From positions 62,001 through 126,000 of the forward strand of contig JAHEXI010000004.1 in the NCBI GenBank assembly GCA_023252195.1: a stretch of 64,000 nt of DNA. The letters run 5' to 3'. Source of the DNA: Pseudonocardiales bacterium (GTDB taxonomy: Bacteria; Actinomycetota; Actinomycetes; Mycobacteriales; Pseudonocardiaceae). The notes under the pieces were generated by a model, which was not told where the DNA came from, searched no databases, and was given only the letters and a program-made list of their open reading frames with translations. This document shows positions 1-9,108 of the stretch, in pieces; within the stretch, counting starts at the first letter, position 1, and each line of letters opens with the position of its first letter. The position numbers and the translations under genes were made by a program.

Positions 1-57
1 GTCGCTGGCAGCATCGATCCGGCTGGTACGGAGCGGGTGCGGGAGGTGGCCTCATGA
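1..57 (+). CDS. C-terminal end of an upstream gene (partial)
   Basis: An open frame enters from the left edge and ends at TGA 55-57, overlapping the next gene's ATG by the usual ATGA four bases. Only 18 codons are visible, too few to name a product. The overlap suggests it belongs to the same exopolysaccharide operon as the aminotransferase that follows. Confidence 0.5.
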   Translation, partial: VAGSIDPAGTERVREVAS

Positions 58-1169
58 CCGTCGCGTCCAATGTTCCCTTTCTTGATCTGCAAGGCGTCAA
101 CAACGTGCTGCGCGAGGAGTTCGATCTCGCCTGGAAGACCGTGCTGGACCACGGTCACTTCGTCGGCGGCCCCGAGGTCGAGCGCTTCGAAAACGAATTC
201 GCCACCTACTGCGAGGCGAAGGCCTGCATCGGGGTGGCTAATGGAACCGATGCGCTGGAACTCATCCTGTCCGGGCTGGGAATCGGCCGTGGCGACGAGG
301 TCATCGTCCCGACGAATACCTTCATCGCGACGGCCGAGGCGGTATGCGCGACCGGCGCGCGGCCCCGGTTCCTCGACGTGTGCCCCGACACCCTGCTGAT
401 CGACCCAGCCGCCGCACAAGCCGCGATAAACAGCTCGACCGCCGCGATCATCGCCGTGCACCTGTACGGCCAGATGGTGGATCCTGAGCCGATCTCCGCG
501 ATCGCCGCCGCACACGGGCTGGCCCTCATCGAGGACGCCGCGCAGGCCCACGGCGCCCGGCACCGGGGGACCAGCGCGGGCAGCGTGGGCATCGCCGCCG
601 GGTTCAGCTTCTACCCCGGTAAGAACCTCGGCGCTTTGGGCGACGGCGGTGCGGTGGTCACCAGCGATCTAGCCCTGGCCGCCCGGATCCGTAGCATGGC
701 CAACCACGGCCGGTCAGTGAGCGATCGCTACCTGCACGACCTGGCCGGGCGAAACAGCCGGCTCGACACGCTGCAGGCGGCGCTGCTGTCCGCGAAACTA
801 CCGCGGCTGGCCGCCGGTAATTCCCGGCGCGCGGCGGCGATGGCGGCCTACCGCGAGATGCTGCCGCAGGGCTGCACTCCAGTAACGGTGGCGCCGGGCG
901 CCGCGCCGGTGTACCACTTGGCGGTCGTCCAGGTCGATGACCGCAGCGGAATCGGCGCCAATCTCACCGCGGCTGGTATCGGCTGGGGCGTGCATTATCC
1001 GATTCCTTGCCATCAGCAGCCGGCGCTGGCCGGCCGGTATGCGCCGGTGTCCGATGACTTCGCGGTAGCGGAGCGCGCGGCCGGCCGGATCCTATCCCTC
1101 CCGATGTCCCCGACGCTGACTGTCGAGCAGGTTGCGCGGGTCTGCGATGTGCTCGGAGGTGCGCTGTGA
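54..1169 (+). CDS. DegT/DnrJ/EryC1/StrS family sugar aminotransferase
   Basis: A 371-residue PLP-dependent enzyme of the DegT/DnrJ/EryC1/StrS family, which typically transaminates nucleotide-linked 3- or 4-keto sugars to amino sugars. The N-terminal FLDLQGVNN and GGPEVERFENEFA stretches, VANGTDALEL near 62-71, IEDAAQAHGA near 159 and the PLP-lysine motif SFYPGKNLGALGDGG (Lys190) are all present, and the length is normal. The ATG overlaps the preceding stop by four bases and its own TGA overlaps the next GTG. It is therefore translationally coupled to the Wzz-like gene and probably supplies an amino sugar for that polymer. The exact substrate cannot be read from the sequence. Confidence 0.9.
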   Translation: MTVASNVPFLDLQGVNNVLREEFDLAWKTVLDHGHFVGGPEVERFENEFATYCEAKACIGVANGTDALELILSGLGIGRGDEVIVPTNTFIATAEAVCATGARPRFLDVCPDTLLIDPAAAQAAINSSTAAIIAVHLYGQMVDPEPISAIAAAHGLALIEDAAQAHGARHRGTSAGSVGIAAGFSFYPGKNLGALGDGGAVVTSDLALAARIRSMANHGRSVSDRYLHDLAGRNSRLDTLQAALLSAKLPRLAAGNSRRAAAMAAYREMLPQGCTPVTVAPGAAPVYHLAVVQVDDRSGIGANLTAAGIGWGVHYPIPCHQQPALAGRYAPVSDDFAVAERAAGRILSLPMSPTLTVEQVARVCDVLGGAL

Positions 1170-2104
1170 GCGATGTTTCCCATGTCTTCCAATACGGGGC
1201 TAGCGAGTCGAATGGACGTTCGATGGGCTACGAGGAGAAACTGCAGCAGTCCCCGGGGACTGGCCCTCACGAGACCGGCGTGGTGCCACCGCAGCGCTCG
1301 GAGAGTCGGTTCGACAGCCTCCCCGAAGACAGCGGCGGTGGCTGGCTGACGACGCGCCTGGTGATACTGACCTTGACGATCATCCTGCTCGGCACTGCTG
1401 CCGGGCTGGTCGGCGCGCTGGTATTGCCCAAAACCTACGGTGCTCGCGCGGAGATCCTGTACTCCAACGGGCAAGGCCAGCAGGGTGGCGGCGACCCGCT
1501 GAAGCAGGATCGGCAGTTGTCCACCCAGCTGGTGTATCTACAGAGCCGGGCCGTGCTCGGGCCGGTCGCGCAGAAGCAGGGCCGGGACTTCAAGGATCTC
1601 ACCAAAGATGTCAGCGTGGCGGTCCTGGACAACAGCGACGTCATCCAGGTCGAGGCGCACGGTGCCACCAAGCTGGCTGCGATGCAGACGCTGCAGGCCA
1701 TCATGGACGGGTACATGACGCTCATCGGTCAGCCCACCGGGGTGTCCCGCAATCTCAGCACCCAGCTGGCGGACGCCCACACGAACACCACCCAGCTCCA
1801 GACGCAGGTGCAGCAACTCACCACCGCGGTGACGGCCGGAACCGCCACTCAGGTCTCCCTCAACGATGCCCGGGCCCAGCTGACCGCGTCGCAGGATTTG
1901 GAAAAGGCGATCCAGGGTCGGATCGATCAGATCAAACTCACCGGTCAGGACGGGCCAGATGCTCAGCTGCTGACACCGCCGTACTCGATGCCCGACGCCG
2001 TGTTCCCGCAGCCGCTGATCGCGGCCGGCACCGGTGCACTGGTCGGACTGATCGTGGCCGGTGGGGTCGTGGCGATGGGTGCCCGGCGCCGGACCAGGCC
2101 GTGA
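1166..2104 (+). CDS. Wzz-like polysaccharide chain-length regulator / membrane protein
   Basis: A 312-residue protein starting at a GTG that overlaps the aminotransferase stop. The first 55 residues are polar. A membrane segment follows at about 63-88 (rich in L, I, T, G), then an extracytoplasmic part with a Gln/Thr-rich helical section near 195-260 likely to form a coiled coil, and a second membrane segment near 282-305 ending in RRR. Two flanking membrane helices around a helical outer domain is the Wzz/Wzc-N architecture that sets polymer length. No kinase domain is attached. The position between aminotransferase and flippase supports a role in polymer export. Confidence 0.7.
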   Translation: MSDVSHVFQYGASESNGRSMGYEEKLQQSPGTGPHETGVVPPQRSESRFDSLPEDSGGGWLTTRLVILTLTIILLGTAAGLVGALVLPKTYGARAEILYSNGQGQQGGGDPLKQDRQLSTQLVYLQSRAVLGPVAQKQGRDFKDLTKDVSVAVLDNSDVIQVEAHGATKLAAMQTLQAIMDGYMTLIGQPTGVSRNLSTQLADAHTNTTQLQTQVQQLTTAVTAGTATQVSLNDARAQLTASQDLEKAIQGRIDQIKLTGQDGPDAQLLTPPYSMPDAVFPQPLIAAGTGALVGLIVAGGVVAMGARRRTRP

Positions 2105-2114
2105 GGGTCCGGTT

Positions 2115-3740
2115 GTGGCCGCCTCAACGGTGACAGCGATCGACGACCCACCTCCCACCACCACAGCCCGGAACTCGGCCACGGTTGCAGGTTGGACGCT
2201 GGTCAGCAGGGCCACCGGGCTGCTGCGTGTGGTGGTGATCGGGGCGGTGCTGGGGCCAACCTACTTCGCCAACGCCTTCCAGGCCGGCTACGTAGTCCCG
2301 AACCTGGTGTTCACCATGGTCGCCGGCCCAGTGCTGGCGATGGTGCTGGTGCCCAGTGTGGTCCGGGCCATCGGTGCCGGCGGCGTTGCGCGGGGCCGGG
2401 AAGTACTTGGTGGGGCGGCCGGGTGGCTGCTCGGCGTTTCCGGCGCCGTGGTTGCGCTGCTGATGATCCTGTCTCCGGCGGTGGCCTGGACGCTGACCTT
2501 CGGAATCCCGGATCCCGCTGCGCGGGCGCGGGGTTTGTGGCTCACCACCGTGCTGGTTTTGCTCGTCGCACCTCAAGTTCTGCTTTACATTGTGGCGCAC
2601 CTAGGCATGGCCGCCCAGCAATCCCGCGGTCGCTTCGCGTTGGCCGCCGGCGCACCCGCCGCGGAGAACGTCATCCTGATCGCGACGGTCGTCTCGGCCG
2701 GCTGGTACTACGGAACCGGTCTCGACGTCGAGCACGTGCCGATCGATATGGTGCTTGCGCTCGGCGTGGGCAGCACGGCCGCCGTCACGCTACATATGGC
2801 GCTGCAGCTGTTCGGCGCCGCGCGGGTGGGTTTACTGACGTGGCCGTCGATGGGTTGGCGGCACGACTCCGAGGCCCGCGCGGTCAGCCGCCGGCTGGTG
2901 CGTTCGGTCGGCGTGGCGGCGTGGCCGGCGGCGGCGATGTACGTGCTGCTTGCCCTGGCCGGCTCGGTGCCCGGTGGCGTGTTCGTCGTGCAGCTTTCCT
3001 ATTCGGTGTTCTATTCGCTGTCCTACGTCAGTGCCCGTGCCGTTTCCATGGCCGCGCTGCCTGGGCTGGCCCACGCCGCCCATCGGGAGGACGGTGCGAC
3101 ATTCGGTTCGACGTGGCGGCAAGGTCTGTCCTACGCCATCATCGCCAGCCTGCCGCTGCTGGTGCTGCTCGCGATGAACTCCGTACCCACCGCGAACATC
3201 CTTGCCAACGGTGAGTTGCGGCACGCCGCGCTGATCGGCCCCCTCGCCACCTGCCTGGGGGTGGTGGCGGTGGCTCAGCTGGTCGGCGGGGTGCACGACA
3301 TCGGCCGCCAGGCGATGTTCGCCCGGCTGGACGACCGCATTCCGCGCCGGGCGAGCGAAGTCGCGTTCGGCGTGATCCTGGTGGCCGCGGCTGCGTCGCT
3401 GCTACTGCCCGCCGACGGATCCCGGCTGATCTGGTTGGTGGCGGCCATCCTGGCCGGCGAACTCGCCGCCGCGGGAACGGTGTTGACCCGACTGCGCCGG
3501 TCGATCCAGCCTGAGCGGTTCTTCGAACCCCGAATGTTGGCCGCTGCGCTGGTGGCCACCCTCGCGTTGGCGCCGGTGGCCGCCGCGATGTGGTGGCTGG
3601 CGCACATCACTGGTGGCGACCGGCTGGCTGGCGACCAGCTCGCCGACTTCGCACTTCTCGCCCTGGGTGGAGTTGTGGCGCTCGGGATATACGTCCTGGT
3701 GCTCCGTGTCGCGGTACGACGGATAGGTGGTGGGTCATGA
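2115..3740 (+). CDS. MurJ/MviN/Wzx-like lipid-linked oligosaccharide flippase
   Basis: About 541 residues with around 14 hydrophobic segments, beginning NSATVAGWTLVSRATGLLRV, the typical MurJ/MviN opening. The family flips polyprenyl-linked saccharides across the membrane. I chose GTG 2115 because a GAGGG lies about eight bases upstream and it follows the previous stop at 2104 cleanly; an in-frame GTG at 2061 would overlap the Wzz-like gene by 44 bases. It ends in ATGA shared with the polymerase gene. Given the setting this is more likely the flippase for the local exopolysaccharide than the housekeeping lipid II flippase, though the family alone does not decide it. Confidence 0.8.
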   Translation: MAASTVTAIDDPPPTTTARNSATVAGWTLVSRATGLLRVVVIGAVLGPTYFANAFQAGYVVPNLVFTMVAGPVLAMVLVPSVVRAIGAGGVARGREVLGGAAGWLLGVSGAVVALLMILSPAVAWTLTFGIPDPAARARGLWLTTVLVLLVAPQVLLYIVAHLGMAAQQSRGRFALAAGAPAAENVILIATVVSAGWYYGTGLDVEHVPIDMVLALGVGSTAAVTLHMALQLFGAARVGLLTWPSMGWRHDSEARAVSRRLVRSVGVAAWPAAAMYVLLALAGSVPGGVFVVQLSYSVFYSLSYVSARAVSMAALPGLAHAAHREDGATFGSTWRQGLSYAIIASLPLLVLLAMNSVPTANILANGELRHAALIGPLATCLGVVAVAQLVGGVHDIGRQAMFARLDDRIPRRASEVAFGVILVAAAASLLLPADGSRLIWLVAAILAGELAAAGTVLTRLRRSIQPERFFEPRMLAAALVATLALAPVAAAMWWLAHITGGDRLAGDQLADFALLALGGVVALGIYVLVLRVAVRRIGGGS

Positions 3741-5254
3741 CCCGAACCCTCCCGCCCAGCTCTGGTCGATCTTCCGCCCCCGGTGGGGGGAGTCCATCGT
3801 CCGCCGGAGGTGGGTCCAGCCCGGTTCCCACGCGCGGTCAGAGCCCGCCAACGCCTGCGGTCAGCCGCTGGCTGGGGCTGGGGGCCGCCGGCTGCACCGT
3901 GGCGGGCGGGATCCTCGCGGTGGCGGTCGGGCCGCTGATCGCACTGGCTGCCATCGGGGTGCTGGTTCTGGTCGGTCTGTTCGCCGCGGCGGTCTACCGA
4001 CCGGTCTTTGCGACTTACGCCTATCTAGGCACGCTGCCCCTGATCGCCGGCATCGACCGGGGCAACCTGATCCCGTTGATGCGCCCCAACGAGGCGCTGC
4101 TGGTCGTGCTGATAGCTGGTGCGCTGGTCGGCGGTTATCTTCGATGGTGCCGGGGCGATCGGGTCTCATTGCAGCTGAACCAACTCGATATCCCGCTCGG
4201 TTTTTTCCTGTTGATGTCAACGGCGTGGCCGCTGCTGTCCATGATGCTGCGCGGGCACACCCCGCTGACCTCCGATCTGGCGGCAGTACTGCCGGTCTGC
4301 AAACTCGTCGCCATCTACCTGCTGGTTCGGTTCAGTGTCGGTACTGAGGGCCAGCTGGTGCGGTGTTTCCGGCTGATCATCTGGCCGGGAGCAGTGGTCG
4401 CGGTGATCGCAATCCTGCAGACCCTGCATTTCGGTCCGGTCGTGTCGATGCTGCAAGCCGTCTGGACGCCCGACAGCAACGCCGCAGCACTCGCCGAGCG
4501 GGGCACTACCACCCTCGGCTCGCCACTGGCCACCGGCGACTACCTCGTTATCTGCTTGACCTTGGTGATCTGTTGCGGAATGAAGAGGCTGTTGGACCGC
4601 CGGGAGCGGTTGGCGTTAGGGGTGCTGCTCGGTGCGGGTGTCCTAGCCACCGGCCAGTTCTCGACCTGGATCTCCGCAGTGGTGGCGGCCGGGGTAATCC
4701 TGTGGCGCTTCAGCGTCGTGCGCCGCAACTCGCTTCGGTTTCTGTGGCTGGTCCCGGTCGCGATGGCGGTCGGCGCGCCGGCGTTGATCGGCCGGTTGCA
4801 GGGGTTCGGCGAGTTCGGCGTGCCACGCAGCTGGATCGGTCGCTGGAGCAACCTGTCCACCTTCTACCTACCGCAATTCCACTTCATCAACGTCCTGCTG
4901 GGGGTGTCGCCCAACTCGGTGCTGCCGGCGCCGGAGAGGTGGCGCGATGTCATCTACCTGGAGAGCGGTTACCTGGACTTGCTGTGGATCGGCGGGATCC
5001 CGCTGCTGCTCGCGTTCGGCTGGCTGTCGGTGGTGGTGCTGCGCAGAACCGGCAAGCTCGTCGCCCAGTCGGACGACCCGTCAGACGGTCAGCCCCGTGC
5101 GCTGTCCGCGGCGGCCTCAGCGCTCTGGGTTTCCTGGTGGTTCATGGTCATCCTCACCGTCCTCGATCCGCATCTGACGTTCCGAGGTTCCGGGGACTTG
5201 CTGTTCGTGCTGATCGGAATGACCACGGGGAGGCTTAGTGTCCAGCGGCATTGA
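3737..5254 (+). CDS. O-antigen ligase/polymerase-like (Wzy) membrane protein
   Basis: A 505-residue polytopic protein with about ten hydrophobic helices after a Ser/Gly/Pro-rich cytoplasmic tail of about 40 residues. A long extracytoplasmic loop before the last helices, followed by a terminal DPHLTFRGSGDLLFVL stretch, resembles the Wzy/WaaL (O-antigen ligase) family that polymerises or transfers undecaprenyl-linked repeat units outside the membrane. ATG 3737 overlaps the flippase stop by four bases; an upstream in-frame start at 3590 lies inside the flippase gene and is rejected. The 3' end overlaps the next gene by 17 bases. Confidence 0.75.
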   Translation: MTRTLPPSSGRSSAPGGGSPSSAGGGSSPVPTRGQSPPTPAVSRWLGLGAAGCTVAGGILAVAVGPLIALAAIGVLVLVGLFAAAVYRPVFATYAYLGTLPLIAGIDRGNLIPLMRPNEALLVVLIAGALVGGYLRWCRGDRVSLQLNQLDIPLGFFLLMSTAWPLLSMMLRGHTPLTSDLAAVLPVCKLVAIYLLVRFSVGTEGQLVRCFRLIIWPGAVVAVIAILQTLHFGPVVSMLQAVWTPDSNAAALAERGTTTLGSPLATGDYLVICLTLVICCGMKRLLDRRERLALGVLLGAGVLATGQFSTWISAVVAAGVILWRFSVVRRNSLRFLWLVPVAMAVGAPALIGRLQGFGEFGVPRSWIGRWSNLSTFYLPQFHFINVLLGVSPNSVLPAPERWRDVIYLESGYLDLLWIGGIPLLLAFGWLSVVVLRRTGKLVAQSDDPSDGQPRALSAAASALWVSWWFMVILTVLDPHLTFRGSGDLLFVLIGMTTGRLSVQRH

Positions 5255-5894
5255 ACAGGCACGTCTGCCCGCCCGATGGGAGCCGGTTGCGCGGCGCGCC
5301 GTCGATCTGGTGGTGGTGGTGATTGCGTTAACGGTGCTGGTGATCCCGATGCTGCTCATCGCGCTGATGATCAGGGTCGGGAGCCCGGGGCAAGCTTTTT
5401 ATCGTCAGCGGCGGATCGGCCGGGGGGGCCGGCCGTTCACGATGTACAAGTTCCGCACCATGCGGGTGGGCTGCTCGGACTCGCAGCACCGCGAGCTCAT
5501 CGCTCGCGAGCTGCGGGGCGAGGACACCTCGGTCGGCGGTAGTTGGAAGATCGACAGCGATCCGCGGGTGACCCGGGTCGGCTCGATGTTGCGACGTACC
5601 AGTCTCGACGAGCTTCCCCAGCTACTGAACGTTCTGCTGGGGCAGATGTCCTTGGTCGGGCCGCGTCCTTGTTTGGACTGGGAAGCGGAGATGTTCCCGG
5701 CCAAATTCGCCCAGCGCTTCGACGTCCCACCTGGCCTCACCGGGCTCTGGCAGGTCAGCGGGCGCAGCACCATGGGCACGCTGGAGATGCTTGAACTCGA
5801 TCTGGCCTATGTGCGTAGTTGGAGTTTCTGGACTGACCTCATGATCTTGATGCGAACCGTTCCGACGCTGTTGCGGGGGCACGGCGCTCGTTAA
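5238..5894 (+). CDS. Undecaprenyl-phosphate sugar-1-phosphate transferase (short type)
   Basis: A 218-residue bacterial sugar transferase that would start repeat-unit synthesis by moving a sugar-1-phosphate from a nucleotide sugar to undecaprenyl phosphate. One membrane anchor (about 25-48) precedes the catalytic core with YRQRRIGRGG, FTMYKFRTM, RVTRVGSMLRRTSLDELPQ, SLVGPRPC and PPGLTGLWQVSGRS, all hallmarks of the family. It lacks the N-terminal multi-helix and Rossmann-like region of long enzymes such as the one at 27047-28402. GTG 5238 has a GGGGAGG upstream. It is the last gene of the first exopolysaccharide operon. Confidence 0.9.
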   Translation: MSSGIEQARLPARWEPVARRAVDLVVVVIALTVLVIPMLLIALMIRVGSPGQAFYRQRRIGRGGRPFTMYKFRTMRVGCSDSQHRELIARELRGEDTSVGGSWKIDSDPRVTRVGSMLRRTSLDELPQLLNVLLGQMSLVGPRPCLDWEAEMFPAKFAQRFDVPPGLTGLWQVSGRSTMGTLEMLELDLAYVRSWSFWTDLMILMRTVPTLLRGHGAR

Positions 5895-5930
5895 CTAAAG
5901 ATCGTCTTTTGGCAGCTGGGGGGAGCAGCC

Positions 5931-6569
5931 GTGACGGCCATAGCAGCGACGATTTTTACGATCCCACGACTATCGCGCAGGGCTCGAGCAGCCGTGCTCA
6001 CCGTCCATGTCGCGATGTCGGTCGGGTGGCTTGGACTCGATGGCGCATTGGTGGCGCTGGAGGTAGCTGGACTGTCCACCGCTAACGCGGAAATACGGGC
6101 TGGGATCGGCGCCGCCATGGCCGTGATCGCGTGCTGGGTGCTGATACCGGTGGTCTTCGCCTCGCTGACCAGTGGGCTGGTGCTGGCGCTGTCCACCCCG
6201 TGGGGCCTGGGCCGGTACTGGTGGGTGCTCGCCAAGTGTGGCATCGCCGGCGCGTTGACCGCGGCTGGGTTGACGTTTCTGCTACCGCAGTTGCCTTCAC
6301 TCGTCGCCGGCGGTGGTGAGCTCGCCGGGATACAGACGCTGATCGCGAGGGCGCTGGCGCTGGTACTGCTGCTCGCGGCGACTGGGCTCTCGGTGGTCAA
6401 GCCGTGGGGGAAGACACCCCGTGGCCGGGCGGTGGCGCCAGCCGGTCGGCGGTCAGCGAAGCAGGCCAGCACACACCCCGACCACGCCCACGTGCCCGCA
6501 CCACGGTACGAACAGCAACACGGTCGAGTGCCCGGGACAAAGCCCAGCGTCCTGGCTCAGCAGAAGTAG
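5931..6569 (+). CDS. DUF2269-like small integral membrane protein
   Basis: A 212-residue protein with four predicted membrane helices (about 20-42, 57-85, 98-120, 130-155) and a basic, polar tail rich in R, A and H. The HVAMSVGWLGLDGALVALE opening and PWGLGRYWWVLAKC segment are characteristic of actinobacterial DUF2269-like membrane proteins, whose function is unknown. It is separated from the operon in front by 36 bases and its end overlaps the convergent acyltransferase gene by 13 bases. Nothing in it ties it to polysaccharide synthesis apart from position. Confidence 0.65.
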   Translation: MTAIAATIFTIPRLSRRARAAVLTVHVAMSVGWLGLDGALVALEVAGLSTANAEIRAGIGAAMAVIACWVLIPVVFASLTSGLVLALSTPWGLGRYWWVLAKCGIAGALTAAGLTFLLPQLPSLVAGGGELAGIQTLIARALALVLLLAATGLSVVKPWGKTPRGRAVAPAGRRSAKQASTHPDHAHVPAPRYEQQHGRVPGTKPSVLAQQK

Positions 6570-7615
6570 CGGTACAGCAGCGCCCCCGCCTGCCTGGTTA
6601 CCTCATCGGGCACCGAATCGTCGGTGAGTAACCGGGTGAGCTCGCCGAGCATCGCGCCGGCCTGGGCGCTGCTGCGGGCGTGTTCACCGCCGGCGCGCAG
6701 GGTGACGATCTGCCGCTGTTCGGTCGCCCACTTGCGTTTGTAGGCGATCAGTCCTGGCTGATCCAGGTCGGACAGGCCCCAGTCGACCAGCCGGGCTCCG
6801 TGCTGCACACCCCACCGGATCCCGGCCCAGAAGATCGCATCGTTAGGGCGCAGCGCCAGGTGTTCGTGGCGGGACGCCCCGAACTTGTAGTACAGCGTGT
6901 CACTCCAGGCCAGAAAGACCGCGCCGGCGATCAGCTCATCGCCTGCGTGGGCGAGCATCGTGACGATCGCACCGTCGGGGGCGAAGGCCTCCCAGACGTG
7001 ATCGAACAGCTCGACGGGCTGGGCGAGCAGGTGGTACTTGCGCTTGCGCAGCCTGACGTGCAATCCGTGGAATCGGTGCACGGCGTCCCGGTCGGTGTGC
7101 GCCTCGACCCTGACCCCTTCGCGCTCCGAGATCACGATGTTGCGCCGGGCATGCTGGGACAGCCGCCGCCGGATCTCCTCGACGTCGCCGGTCAGCGGCG
7201 TACCGTGCCACGCTGCCGCCGCGACCTGCTCGAAGCGGGGGTCGCGGGCGGCTACGGCGGTGTCGAAGCATCGCAGGTTCACCGGGGCAGCGGCGGTGAT
7301 GATCCCGTCCACGAGCGCTTTCCAGTCGCCCTGGTCATCGGTCAGGGGCTCCGCCCGATCGGAGAACGGCAGGCTGGACAACCGGTCGCCGCGGATGTCG
7401 CTGATCGGGACCCAGGCCAATCCCGCGCGCGGTTGCCCGTCCCAGTCGAGCCGGATAGCGCTGGCGGGGGTGAAGCCGTAAGTGGCGCACACCGCGGCGA
7501 TCCACGGCGGCGACGTGAAAACGCAGCCGTGCGGCCCGAGGGCGAGCTGGCGCCAGCGGGAGTCGCTGCGCGGATCGGTGAGCACGGTCTCCGGCTGAGC
7601 TGCGGCCACATTCAC
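6557..7615 (-). CDS. BioF2/FemAB-like GNAT acyltransferase
   Basis: A 352-residue protein of the GNAT-fold BioF2/CelD/FemAB-like superfamily. Recognisable parts are the N-terminal VFTSPPWIAAVCATYGF, the central LSQHARRNIVISEREGVRVE, and the C-terminal block with LYYKFGASRHEHLALRPND and GIRWGVQHGARLVDWGLSD. The last block is the most conserved part of these enzymes. Relatives transfer acyl or aminoacyl groups to sugars, peptidoglycan precursors or polysaccharides. Placed between exopolysaccharide genes it may acylate a polymer, but no substrate can be assigned. The end overlaps the convergent membrane protein gene. Confidence 0.75.
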   Translation of the reverse strand: MNVAAAQPETVLTDPRSDSRWRQLALGPHGCVFTSPPWIAAVCATYGFTPASAIRLDWDGQPRAGLAWVPISDIRGDRLSSLPFSDRAEPLTDDQGDWKALVDGIITAAAPVNLRCFDTAVAARDPRFEQVAAAAWHGTPLTGDVEEIRRRLSQHARRNIVISEREGVRVEAHTDRDAVHRFHGLHVRLRKRKYHLLAQPVELFDHVWEAFAPDGAIVTMLAHAGDELIAGAVFLAWSDTLYYKFGASRHEHLALRPNDAIFWAGIRWGVQHGARLVDWGLSDLDQPGLIAYKRKWATEQRQIVTLRAGGEHARSSAQAGAMLGELTRLLTDDSVPDEVTRQAGALLYRYFC

Positions 7616-7682
7616 GGCCCCGACGCTACCGATCCGAGTGGCGGCTGTCGCCAGCGGAGCGTCCCGACCAACTCTCGCGGCC

Positions 7683-8534
7683 TCACCGGCCGTACATGCG
7701 GGCCCAGTCGACGTGCATGGTCACTTCGGCGGGGTTGCTGTTGACGCTGGGCAGCGGATTTCCCTCGTCGTCCCCGAGCACGTCCTGTTGCAACGCAAGA
7801 TGCATGGGCGCATGAGGAATCGCCGCCGAGTCGGTCGTATTGTAGACTGGAACGCCGTCTACAAACATGGTCAAGTGGTCAGGTTCCCATTCAACGGCGT
7901 AGTCGTGCCATTGAGAGAAGTCACCCATCAGCGTTGCTGAGTCCTGCGAGTTGTCTGTTCCCCAGTGGACCGTGAAATTGTTTCGGTCACGGCTCGCAGC
8001 GGTAATTTCGGCGAAGTCGACTTCGCCATCGGCCGGCCACCGGTCCGAGTCCGGCCACAGCAAGCTGACGGCGGAGTAACCAACTCCCGGATCTGCTCTC
8101 ATCCGAACCTCCCAGCGACCGTAGGTGGTCGCGGGTCCCACCCAGGCCATGCCGCCAGAGACCGCACCTCGCGCCGTGATGCGCAGTTCACCGCCACTGA
8201 CGCTGATGGCGCTCGGGCGCCGCAGGCCCACGCCACCGCTCCCGGGGCCGTTATAGAGGACCCAGTGCCTCGCGTCTATGCACGTGCCAGCGAACTCGTC
8301 GCGATGCGTCAGATGCCAGCTGAACTTCGCCGCTGCGCTGTGTTCGTCAACCCCCGTCGACGCATTCTGGTTCGACGGGGGCAGGCAGGATCCTGAGCCA
8401 CGCGGCGGGGCGGTAACGCTGTCGTCGGGAGCGCACCCTATGGTCATAACCATCATCATCATCACCACCACCGCCGCGAACCGGATGTTGAAAAGGGTCC
8501 GTCGAACGAGCAGAAATGCCAACTGCGTCACCTC
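7683..8534 (-). CDS. Glycoside hydrolase family 16 lipoprotein
   Basis: About 283 residues: a short hydrophobic signal with a lipobox (TIGC, Cys33), a linker, and a beta-jelly-roll GH16 domain. The catalytic signature ExDxxE is present as EVDFAE (Glu170, Asp172, Glu175), with YGRWEVRMRAD, WHDYAVEWEPDHL and the closing VDWARMYGR. GH16 enzymes cut beta-1,3/1,4-glucans or galactans, so this is probably an anchored extracellular polysaccharide hydrolase or transglycosylase. I took GTG 8534 because the longer frame back to 8645 puts an uncoding-like stretch before the signal peptide. A GAGGAG directly abuts this GTG, so the start is uncertain. The signal contains four consecutive ATG codons. Confidence 0.8.
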   Translation of the reverse strand, partial: EVTQLAFLLVRRTLFNIRFAAVVVMMMMVMTIGCAPDDSVTAPPRGSGSCLPPSNQNASTGVDEHSAAAKFSWHLTHRDEFAGTCIDARHWVLYNGPGSGGVGLRRPSAISVSGGELRITARGAVSGGMAWVGPATTYGRWEVRMRADPGVGYSAVSLLWPDSDRWPADGEVDFAEITAASRDRNNFTVHWGTDNSQDSATLMGDFSQWHDYAVEWEPDHLTMFVDGVPVYNTTDSAAIPHAPMHLALQQDVLGDDEGNPLPSVNSNPAEVTMHVDWARMYGR

Positions 8535-8877
8535 CTCGGCGGAGCACGAGCTCGCTTGACCGTCAACACTCCGACACTGGAGGTCGAAAAACTGTGTCGG
8601 GGTGGTTTCACGGTACCGGACAGAGTTAGGTGTTGCCGCCTCCAAAGTTACGGCTGATCATCAAAGTGGTATGTCCGGGCAAGTGGAGGCAGCGTGAATG
8701 AGCGTCACCAGATGTGTCGCTGTGGCCACGGGCGGCAAGCCCATCAGCACTACAGGAGAGGTACCGACTGCGCATTCTGTGGTCCACAGGACTGTCCTCG
8801 GTTCCGATCCTCCTGTCCACTGGACTTCTTGCGCCGGTGGTGTCGGACCCGCGGAAAGAACGGACCGACCTAACCGG
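8535..8877. other. Intergenic region upstream of the GH16 gene
   Basis: About 340 bases with no convincing gene. Short open frames here lack ribosome sites and recognisable protein features. It holds the inverted repeat listed at 8571-8600 and presumably the promoter of the minus-strand GH16 gene. I saw no riboswitch fold that I could name. Confidence 0.5.
8571..8600. repeat. Inverted repeat upstream of GH16 gene
   Basis: CCGACAC (8571-8577) and GTGTCGG (8594-8600) form a perfect 7-base inverted repeat with a 16-base spacer, about 40 bases upstream of the chosen GH16 start. It could be a 5' leader hairpin or an operator; nothing distinguishes the two. Confidence 0.4.
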
Positions 8878-9108
8878 TCAGCCGACGGTACCGAGAACGA
8901 CGCGCAAGATGCCGAGTGTCACCGCTGAGAAGGCAAGCGCAGCGCATGCGATATCGAGGCTGCGGACGAGAGTCGGCCGTTCAAACGCGCGGGCTGGCTC
9001 CGAACCGGTGCCGGCAGATTGTTCGGCTAGCACCGTCCGAATCACCAGCGTGACAGCGAGACTCACCAAGAGAACGGCTGAGAGTGACACAAGCAGTTTG
9101 TCAGCCAT
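8878..9108 (-). CDS. Small two-helix membrane protein
   Basis: A 76-residue protein starting MADKLLVSLSA with membrane helices at about 4-24 and 52-74, separated by a short charged loop. ATG 9108 is preferred over an upstream in-frame ATG at 9147: a GGAG lies about seven bases upstream and the ATG overlaps the stop of the preceding gene by eight bases, so the two are probably translationally coupled. I do not recognise a family. It may assist the large GT-C-like membrane protein encoded just before it. Confidence 0.55.
   Translation of the reverse strand: MADKLLVSLSAVLLVSLAVTLVIRTVLAEQSAGTGSEPARAFERPTLVRSLDIACAALAFSAVTLGILRVVLGTVG

Noticed and set aside
6680-7744. A 354-codon plus-strand frame across the acyltransferase gene
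   Set aside because: Antisense shadow caused by high GC at third positions; the minus-strand protein has clear family motifs.
8440-8475. Plus-strand CAT/CAC run resembling a His-tag
   Set aside because: It is the reverse complement of ATG/GTG codons in the GH16 lipoprotein's signal peptide, not an engineered tag.
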